NCBI GenBank assembly: GCA_003554375.1
Contig: PWGF01000056.1
Location: 1 to 11,483 of the forward strand
Source: Spirochaetaceae bacterium
GTDB lineage: Bacteria; Spirochaetota; Spirochaetia; DSM-27196; SKKC01
Reading direction: 5' to 3'
DNA: 11,483 nt
The notes beneath the pieces are model-generated. The model had not been told where the DNA came from, searched no databases, and was given only the letters and a program-made list of their open reading frames with translations. Position numbers and translations under genes: made by a program. Shown piece after piece: positions 5,988-11,483 of the stretch; positions within the stretch are counted from its first letter, which is position 1, and each line of letters starts with the position of its first letter.

Positions 5988-7342
5988 GAGCACAAAACGA
6001 ACGCGGAATGGAAGGTGACGGCCGGAAGCAACATAGCGCTAGCTATACGGCGGCGTCGGGGACAGTGGCGGCCGGCGGTGCCGGCCCGGCAGCTACGGCA
6101 GTCGGCGGCGGAGACGGACGCCACGCGCTGGTCCCCCTCGAAGACTTCCCGGTGTTGAATCGAACCATGCGCGGAAAACCGGTCGCATATCTGGACAACG
6201 GGGCTACCAGTCTCACGCCGCGCCGTGTAATTGAGGCGGAGGCGGACTACTACCGCGAGCTCTCGGCGAATATCCACCGTGGGGTGTACCAGCTGAGCGA
6301 GGAGGCGACCGAGCGGTTCGACCGCGCCCGGCGGCTACTGGCCGAGTTCGTCGGTGCCGAGAGTGAGAACCAGGTGATCTTCACCCGGGGGACTACGGAA
6401 AGCATCAACCTGGTGGGGTACGCCTGGGGACGGAATCGCCTGAAGCCGGGCGACGAAATCCTTACGACCGAGCTGGAGCACCACTCGAACATCGTGGTGT
6501 GGCAGGAGGTTGCCCGGGAGACAGGGGCTGCTCTGCGGTTCATCCCCGTCGACCCCGAGACGACGGCGCTCCAGGTGGACCGTTTGGACGAGGTGCTAAG
6601 CTCCCGGACCAAGCTTGTTGCCATTACAGGCATGAGCAATGTGACCGGCTATCGCCCTCCGCTTCGGCGTATCATTGAGGCGGCGCATCAGGTCGGCGCT
6701 CGGGTGCTCGTGGATGGGGCGCAGCTCGTCTCTCACCACCCGGTGGACGTATCCTCGCTCGGGGCGGATTTCCTGGCGTGGAGCGGGCATAAGATGTGCG
6801 GGCCCACCGGCATAGGGGCGCTCTACGGAAAGGCCGACGTACTTGACGAGATGCCCCCCTTCCACTACGGCGGCGACATGATAACGCGCGTCTATCGTGA
6901 CCATGCTACCTATGCGGATCCGCCCCAGAAGTTCGAGGCGGGTACTCCCAACATTGGGGGGGCCATTGCGCTCGGCGAAGCGGTCGAGTATCTTACCAAT
7001 GTCGGTATGGAACGCATTGCGGCGCACGAGCGCGCGCTTACCGCGTATGCGTTCGAACAGTTGAGCCGGTTTCCCGACATCACGATCTACGGCGGCACGG
7101 ATATCCAGGATCGTGCCGGAATAGTGAGCTTTGGCTTGGGGGACGTCCATTCGCACGACACCGGGATGATTCTGGACGGCGAGGGTGTTGCGGTGCGGGC
7201 AGGCTTTCACTGCGCCCAGCCGCTCATGCGCCTGCTGGGTATCATCGGTACGGTCCGGGCGGGTTTCTACCTGTACAACACGGCCGAGGACGTTGATCGG
7301 CTCGTAGCAAGTTTGGATAAGGTGAGGGAGATATTCGGATGA
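5972..7342 (+). CDS. sufS: Cysteine desulfurase SufS (group II)
   Basis: PLP enzyme that takes sulfur from L-cysteine as a persulfide for Fe-S cluster assembly, releasing alanine. The start is set at ATG 5972, which has AGAGGAG (5958-5964) seven nt upstream; an in-frame ATG at 5936 lies inside rrf2 and lacks such a site. The protein is 456 aa, about 50 longer than usual because residues 1-50 form an Ala/Gly-rich N-terminal extension. The family core begins at about 57: DFPVLNRTMRGKPVAYLDNGATSLTP. Key residues are Lys274 (SGHK, PLP Schiff base), the ELEHHSN motif at 167-173, and catalytic Cys414 in RAGFHCAQP near the C-terminus, followed by the conserved VRAGFYLYNT. A short catalytic loop and the downstream sufU make it SufS-type and not NifS/IscS. 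It overlaps rrf2 by 16 nt and sufU by 4 nt (ATGA), implying translational coupling. Confidence 0.95.
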   Translation: MEPTVGAQNERGMEGDGRKQHSASYTAASGTVAAGGAGPAATAVGGGDGRHALVPLEDFPVLNRTMRGKPVAYLDNGATSLTPRRVIEAEADYYRELSANIHRGVYQLSEEATERFDRARRLLAEFVGAESENQVIFTRGTTESINLVGYAWGRNRLKPGDEILTTELEHHSNIVVWQEVARETGAALRFIPVDPETTALQVDRLDEVLSSRTKLVAITGMSNVTGYRPPLRRIIEAAHQVGARVLVDGAQLVSHHPVDVSSLGADFLAWSGHKMCGPTGIGALYGKADVLDEMPPFHYGGDMITRVYRDHATYADPPQKFEAGTPNIGGAIALGEAVEYLTNVGMERIAAHERALTAYAFEQLSRFPDITIYGGTDIQDRAGIVSFGLGDVHSHDTGMILDGEGVAVRAGFHCAQPLMRLLGIIGTVRAGFYLYNTAEDVDRLVASLDKVREIFG

Positions 7343-7764
7343 ACCTTGGGGACAGCCTCTACAAGGAGATCATTCTCGACCACTACCGCGCCAAGAAGAA
7401 CCGGCGCCGAATGGAAGATGCGGATCTGGTCCGCGAAGGGGCCAATCCGAGCTGTGGGGACGACATCGAGCTCTTCCTCAAACTGGATGGGACTACCATC
7501 GAGGACTGCAGCTACGAGGGAGTCGGGTGCTCGATCTGTGTGGCAAGTGCCAACATGCTCTGCGAAGGCATCCGCGGGAAGACGATCGACGAGGCGCGCG
7601 AGCTCGGAGTGAAGTTCAGAACCATGCTCACCCAGGACGGCCCGGCCGATTTTCCGGAAGAAGCCGAGGATCTCGAGGCGATGCAGGGGGTCAAGAAGTT
7701 CCCTGTTCGGGTCAAGTGTGCGCTTCTCGCGTGGACTGCATTCGAGCAGATGACGGCGGAGTGA
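7339..7764 (+). CDS. sufU: SufU-type zinc-dependent sulfur acceptor
   Basis: Small cytoplasmic partner that accepts persulfide sulfur from SufS and passes it to the cluster scaffold. 141 aa, normal length. The metal/active-site residues of SufU are all present: Cys39 and Asp41 (NPSCGDD), Cys64 (GVGCSIC) and Cys127 (VKCALLAW). The insertion of roughly 20 residues between the second and third conserved cysteines, and the absence of the LPPVK chaperone-binding motif, separate SufU from IscU. Extra cysteines at 57, 67 and 75 are visible; Cys67 and Cys75 lie in the CSICVASANMLC segment usual for this family. The ATG lies in an ATGA overlap with sufS, so the two are probably made in equal amounts. 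No sufB, sufC or sufD follows; they must lie elsewhere if present. Confidence 0.95.
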   Translation: MNLGDSLYKEIILDHYRAKKNRRRMEDADLVREGANPSCGDDIELFLKLDGTTIEDCSYEGVGCSICVASANMLCEGIRGKTIDEARELGVKFRTMLTQDGPADFPEEAEDLEAMQGVKKFPVRVKCALLAWTAFEQMTAE

Positions 7765-7789
7765 CCTTGGAAGCGAGAGCGCCCACGCA

Positions 7790-8656
7790 ATGAGAACTGT
7801 CAGCCCTGAGACCGCAATCCTCCTCTTCTCGTGCCCGGACGCACGCGGGATCGTGGCGGAAGTATCGAGCTTCATCTTCTCCTGCGGCGGAAACATCCTG
7901 GAGTCGAGTCAGCACAATGAGCCGGAGACAAACACGTTCTTTATGCGTGTTGCTTGGGATCTGAGCGAGTTTACCATTGCTCCGGAGGAGATTTCGGAGG
8001 CATTTCGCCCGATCGCGCAGGAATTCCGGATGGATTATCAGGTGGAGCTCGCCTCCAGTAGGCATCGCCTATGTGTTTTCGTCTCCAAGCAGCAGCACTG
8101 TCTCTACGACTTGCTCCTGCGCAATATGGAAGGGGAGATCCGCTGTGACATAGCGGTCATCATCGGTAACCATCCGGACGCGCGGTCGGTCGCGGAGTTC
8201 TTCGGAGTTCCCTTCTACCATGTTCCGGTCGCCAAAGCGGACAAAGCGGGCGCCGAACAACGGCAGCTCGAAATTCTGCAGGAGCACGAGGTGGACCTTG
8301 TGGTGCTTGCGCGCTACATGCAGATTCTCTCCGGTGAGTTCGTGGCGCGCTATCCCAACCGGATTATCAACATCCATCACAGCTTTCTTCCGGCGTTCGT
8401 CGGAGCGCGGCCGTACCACCAAGCGTACGAGCGCGGAGTGAAGATAATCGGCGCGACGAGTCACTACGCTACCGCGGAGCTGGACCAGGGCCCCATTATC
8501 GAGCAAGACGTAGTCCGTATCTCCCATCGCGATCATGTGCGCGACCTTGTTCGGAAGGGGAGAAATCTGGAGAAGCTGGTTCTCAGCAAGGCGGTCCAGC
8601 TACATCTCGAGCATCGCGTGCTCGTATTCCAGAACAAGACGATCGTGTTCGAGTAG
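7790..8656 (+). CDS. purU: Formyltetrahydrofolate deformylase PurU
   Basis: Hydrolyses 10-formyl-THF to formate and THF, balancing one-carbon pools and feeding formate to the PurT route of purine synthesis. 288 aa, the family's usual size. Residues 8-80 form an ACT-type regulatory domain (CPDARGIVAEVSSFIFSCGG), which in the E. coli enzyme mediates methionine/glycine control. Residues 90-285 form the formyltransferase-fold domain with the catalytic set Asn194 and His196 (INIHHSFLP) and Asp232 (LDQGPI). The GARPYHQAYERGVKIIGATSHY stretch (205-226) separates it from PurN. It lies 25 nt after sufU with only a weak ribosome site, consistent with readthrough from the same operon. The link to Fe-S assembly is unclear; many folate-linked enzymes use Fe-S proteins, but that is only a suggestion. 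Confidence 0.95.
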   Translation: MRTVSPETAILLFSCPDARGIVAEVSSFIFSCGGNILESSQHNEPETNTFFMRVAWDLSEFTIAPEEISEAFRPIAQEFRMDYQVELASSRHRLCVFVSKQQHCLYDLLLRNMEGEIRCDIAVIIGNHPDARSVAEFFGVPFYHVPVAKADKAGAEQRQLEILQEHEVDLVVLARYMQILSGEFVARYPNRIINIHHSFLPAFVGARPYHQAYERGVKIIGATSHYATAELDQGPIIEQDVVRISHRDHVRDLVRKGRNLEKLVLSKAVQLHLEHRVLVFQNKTIVFE

Positions 8657-8673
8657 GCGCCGGTTCCGGCGTC
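8656..8673 (+). repeat. GGCGCC-type hairpin after purU
   Basis: GGCGCCG (8656-8662, starting at the last base of the purU stop codon) pairs with CGGCGTC (8667-8673) around a GTTC tetraloop, a 7-bp stem with one G:U pair. No T-run follows. Inside an apparent operon it may act as a partial terminator or an RNA-stability element that lowers expression of the next gene. Confidence 0.4.
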
Positions 8674-8714
8674 CATAGTGCTGCCGTCCACCGTGCGACG
8701 GAAGGATAAGGGAT

Positions 8715-11366
8715 ATGGAGGCGAGCGGGATCAAGTCGAAAGCCGGCTTTGGCACCGGATCCGCCGGGCTCGACGCCGTCCTGGACGGGCTTCGGGAGGG
8801 CGATAACGTTGTCTGGCGCATCTCGTCGGTGGATGAGTACCGCATGGTCGTCCGGGGACTGGCGCGAGAAGCAAGACGGCATGGGCGGCCGGTGCGTTAC
8901 TACCGTTTCGCTCAACACCCGCCCCTTCTCGATCGGGACATCGATGCCGAGCTTCTCGAAACAAACCCCTCGCGAGGCTTCGAGACCTTTATAACCGAGG
9001 TGCACGACGCGATCCGAAAAGACGGCATCGGTGGGGTTCACATCTTCGATGTGTTATCCGAGCTGAGCCAGACGTTCTTTAGCGATCGGATGATGGGGAA
9101 CTTCTTCAAGCTCACCTGTCCCTATCTGCGCGAGCTGGACACGATTGCTTACTTCGGAATCAACAGGGCCGTCCATAGCTACCATGCGATCGAACCAATT
9201 CGGCAAACGACGCAGGTGTTGCTGGATCTCTACACCTACCGTGGCGAGACGTACGTGTTCCCCACGAAGCTCCAAGATCGCGAAGACCAGAGGCTCCTGC
9301 AGCTACACCTGATCGATGAGTCAGCAGGCAATGCAGTCCCGGTAACCGACAGCCGGACGTCCACAAACGTGCTCAACTCCACCCCGTGGCCGGGGCTGCC
9401 GTCGGCCAGCTACCGGATGATCGGTATCTGGGATCGTACCTTCATGCGGGCGGAGGAGGTAGCCAACCAGGGTCAGGAAGCTGATCCGCAGGAGCGCAAC
9501 GCGGTTTTCAAGGAGGTGCTCAACCTGCTTGGCGGATCGGAAGACCGAATGGTTGCGTTGATGGCGCAGTACCTCAATCTGGAGGAGGTTATCCGGATCT
9601 GGAAGCGCATGATTGGCACCGGGATGCTCGGCGGTAAAACGGTAGGGATGCTTCTGGCACGGGCTATCCTGCAACGGAGTAACCCCAAGTGGGATGAAGT
9701 ACTCGAGTCTCACGACAGTTTCTTCATCGGCTCGGACGTCTTTTACACCTTCCTGGTGGAAAACAACTGTTGGTGGGACCGGCAGCGCCAGAAGGACCCG
9801 GACCACTTTCTGGAGGGGAACAAGGCCGTACAAGAGCGGATCAAGCGCGGGCGCTTTCCCGACTACATCCTGCGCCGTTTCCGTGACATGCTGGAATACT
9901 TTGGCCCGTCGCCGATTATCGTGCGATCGAGCAGCCTTCTGGAGGACGCCTTTGGAAACGCCTTTGCGGGGAAGTACGAGAGCATATTCTGCGTAAACGC
10001 CGGGAGCCCGGAGGAGCGTCTTCAGGAGTTTCTGGACGCCGTCCGGCTCATCTACGCGGGCACCATGAGTACCGAGGCTCTTCTCTACCGGAGGAACCGA
10101 GGCGTGCTGGCTCGGGACGAGCAGATGGCACTTCTGGTGCAGCGAGTTTCGGGCAATCAGCATGGGGACCGTTTCTTCCCGCACATTGCCGGAGTTGGAT
10201 TCTCGTTTAACCCGTACGTATGGCACCACAAGATAGACGCCGAAGCGGGACTGGTCCGCCTGGTTCTTGGGCTCGGGACGCGGGCCGTCGAGCGGTCGGA
10301 CGATGACTATACTCGGATTGTAGCGCTCAACGCCCCTACGCTTAGACCGGAGTCGAGCGAGGATCAGGTCCGCGAACACACACAGCGGAAGGCGGACACA
10401 CTGAATGTGGAAACAAACCGATTCGAGCATTCGTACGTCAGTGACCTCGTAGAGGAGGCCAGTATAGCCCCGTTGGGGCTGTTCATGGAGCGGGATCGGC
10501 AGGCCGAGCGAGCTATGGGGGGAGTCGGCTCTCGCCCTGTATGGCTGGTGACCTTCGATCGCTTGCTGAGAAACACCACCTTCGTGCGGGATATGCGCGA
10601 GGTGCTCTCTACTGTGGAAGCGGCGTATGGTACGCCGGTGGATGTAGAGTTCACCGCGAACTTCGATTCCGAGGAGCAGTACACCATTGGCGTGGTACAG
10701 TGCCGGCCGCTTCAGATCCAGGAATGGGGAGCGGAGCCGAAACCGCCGCCGGGCCCGAGCGAGGCGGACTATCTGATACTGGGCCATGGCGGCGTGGTGG
10801 GGCACGGGCGCGAGCTCACAATCGACCGTATCGTTTTCGTTGACCCGGAAGCGTACGCACGGCTTCCGGACCCACGGCGATACGATCTGGGGCGCATTCT
10901 CCGGCGCCTCATGGGGGGCGGGCGTCGACCCGAGCCGGGTAGCGAAACTCGGGGCGAGACGACGCTCCTCATCGGTCCGGGACGCTGGGCTACCAGTACG
11001 CCGTCACTGGGCGTGCCTGTTCGCTTCCGTGATATCTCGACCGCGTCGGTGATCATGGAGGTCGACCTGATGCACGACGGTCTGGTGCCTGACCTGTCGT
11101 TGGGTACCCATGTGTTCCACGAGATGGTAGAGCTCAACATGCTCTATGTGGCGCACTTTCTGGGGCAAGAGGGGAACAGATTCGACTTGGACGAGTTGCG
11201 AGCGCTATGCCGGCCGGCGAGCTCGGAAGGCGAGGTGCCGGACGATGTCGTCCAGGCGGTGAGGGTGGGCCGGCCGGTAGATAGTGGGCGGACGCTGATA
11301 CTCAACGCCTCGCCGCGGCATCAGCGGTGTGCTGTCTACTGGCGCGACACGGCACCCGGGGCGTAA
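8715..11366 (+). CDS. Degenerate KaiC-like/ATP-grasp (PPDK N-terminal) protein
   Basis: Large cytoplasmic protein (883 aa) of an uncharacterised family often labelled PEP synthase. Residues 10-200 resemble a KaiC/RecA-type domain: GTGSAGLDAVLDGLREGDNVV matches the KaiC start and GGVHIFDVLSEL (106-117) the Walker B region, but the P-loop is replaced by RISSVDEYR (35-43), so ATP binding there is unlikely. Residues 300-668 are a full PEP/pyruvate-dikinase ATP-binding domain: GGKTVGM (Lys308), IIVRSSSLLEDAFGNAFAGKYES (401-423, Arg404), MALLVQRV, AGVGFSFNP, LVLGLGTRAV, DVEF (Glu645) and VQCRPL. The phosphohistidine swivel and PEP-binding barrel are absent. Instead residues 680-870 carry a C-terminal domain with IGPGRWATSTPSLGVPV and SLGTHVFHEM. 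An ATP-dependent phosphotransferase or regulatory role is plausible; the substrate is unknown. AAGGA at 8702-8706 supports the ATG. It is the last gene of the block, 58 nt after purU. Confidence 0.82.
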   Translation: MEASGIKSKAGFGTGSAGLDAVLDGLREGDNVVWRISSVDEYRMVVRGLAREARRHGRPVRYYRFAQHPPLLDRDIDAELLETNPSRGFETFITEVHDAIRKDGIGGVHIFDVLSELSQTFFSDRMMGNFFKLTCPYLRELDTIAYFGINRAVHSYHAIEPIRQTTQVLLDLYTYRGETYVFPTKLQDREDQRLLQLHLIDESAGNAVPVTDSRTSTNVLNSTPWPGLPSASYRMIGIWDRTFMRAEEVANQGQEADPQERNAVFKEVLNLLGGSEDRMVALMAQYLNLEEVIRIWKRMIGTGMLGGKTVGMLLARAILQRSNPKWDEVLESHDSFFIGSDVFYTFLVENNCWWDRQRQKDPDHFLEGNKAVQERIKRGRFPDYILRRFRDMLEYFGPSPIIVRSSSLLEDAFGNAFAGKYESIFCVNAGSPEERLQEFLDAVRLIYAGTMSTEALLYRRNRGVLARDEQMALLVQRVSGNQHGDRFFPHIAGVGFSFNPYVWHHKIDAEAGLVRLVLGLGTRAVERSDDDYTRIVALNAPTLRPESSEDQVREHTQRKADTLNVETNRFEHSYVSDLVEEASIAPLGLFMERDRQAERAMGGVGSRPVWLVTFDRLLRNTTFVRDMREVLSTVEAAYGTPVDVEFTANFDSEEQYTIGVVQCRPLQIQEWGAEPKPPPGPSEADYLILGHGGVVGHGRELTIDRIVFVDPEAYARLPDPRRYDLGRILRRLMGGGRRPEPGSETRGETTLLIGPGRWATSTPSLGVPVRFRDISTASVIMEVDLMHDGLVPDLSLGTHVFHEMVELNMLYVAHFLGQEGNRFDLDELRALCRPASSEGEVPDDVVQAVRVGRPVDSGRTLILNASPRHQRCAVYWRDTAPGA

Positions 11367-11378
11367 GCGGACGGTACG

Positions 11379-11402
11379 AGGCGCCGGCCCTCTCCGGCGT
11401 CT
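11379..11402 (+). terminator. GC-rich hairpin ending the ATP-grasp gene
   Basis: AGGCGCCGG (11379-11387) pairs with CCGGCGTCT (11394-11402) around CCCTCT: a 9-bp stem with one G:U pair, starting 13 nt after the stop codon. The next bases are GCGCGC and not a T-tract. By position and strength it is the best terminator candidate in the window; it may need Rho or another factor. Confidence 0.45.
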
Positions 11403-11422
11403 GCGCGCACCGGCGGGCGCTC

Positions 11423-11479
11423 CGGTATCGCAACGGGGCTGCGACGGGGCGCACGCAACGGTATCGCAACTGGGCGCAA
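11423..11479. repeat. GCAAC-rich short direct repeat at window edge
   Basis: CGGTATCGCAAC occurs at 11423-11434 and again at 11459-11470, 36 bp apart. GCAAC also appears at 11455-11459 and 11475-11479, with GCGACGGGGC between. The array runs into the window end, so its full extent is unknown. It may be a minisatellite or a cluster of protein-binding sites upstream of the next gene. Confidence 0.45.
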
Positions 11480-11483
11480 CCCG

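Noticed and set aside
7339..7764. IscU instead of SufU
   Set aside because: The insertion between the second and third active-site cysteines and the lack of an LPPVK motif match SufU.
9321..10805. Minus-strand open frame of 494 residues
   Set aside because: Antisense to the ATP-grasp domain, whose conserved motifs are read on the plus strand; no independent coding evidence.
8715..11366. Calling the gene ppsA (PEP synthase)
   Set aside because: The phosphohistidine domain and PEP/pyruvate-binding barrel required for that reaction are absent, and the N-terminus is a KaiC-like domain.

Overview
The window is high-GC bacterial DNA packed with real genes. There are six transcription-unit-like blocks and no RNA genes, insertion sequences, CRISPR arrays or phage genes. 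Gene content points to a free-living, probably anaerobic or microaerophilic bacterium: a CHASE2-class III adenylate cyclase, a flavodiiron protein, OsmC, SufS/SufU and an orphan ATP-grasp 'PEP synthase-like' protein. Free-living spirochaetes (Spirochaeta-like) fit this mix, but that is an inference from family content and nothing in the sequence proves it.

Layout. Positions 1-89 may carry the 3' end of a plus-strand gene. Positions 90-268 are a non-coding gap between convergent genes, with GC-rich hairpins. Positions 269-2977 (minus) encode a membrane CHASE2 adenylate cyclase. Positions 2978-3191 are a divergent promoter region built around a 19-bp imperfect inverted repeat whose arms each carry a TTGTGA -35-like box. 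Positions 3192-5008 (plus) hold osmC and a flavodiiron (oxygen/NO reductase) gene, which look like a peroxide/oxygen defence pair. Positions 5009-5270 (262 bp) hold a hairpin, a possible 19-codon ORF, a good promoter and a palindrome that looks like the operator of the next gene. Positions 5271-11366 are one head-to-tail plus-strand block: an aberrant Rrf2 regulator, sufS, sufU, purU and a large degenerate-KaiC/ATP-grasp protein. Positions 11367-11483 are non-coding, with a hairpin and a GCAAC-rich repeat running into the window edge. No gap exceeds 300 bp; the longest are 1-268 (if the left-edge ORF is not real) and 5009-5270.

How it may work together (inference). The Rrf2 protein probably represses its own operon from the palindrome just downstream of the predicted start site. 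It would thereby set the dose of the cysteine desulfurase SufS and its zinc-dependent sulfur acceptor SufU. rrf2/sufS overlap by 16 nt and sufS/sufU by 4 nt, implying translational coupling. purU follows 25 nt later and the ATP-grasp gene 58 nt after that. No scaffold genes (sufB, sufC, sufD) are present. The most unusual items are the Rrf2 protein, whose Fe-S cysteine loop is replaced by a low-complexity stretch of about 80 residues, and the ATP-grasp protein, which lacks both a P-loop in its KaiC-like part and the phosphohistidine domain of true PEP synthases. Hairpins starting with GGCGCC lie on the coding strand just after nearly every uncoupled gene end and may be this organism's 3'-end signal.
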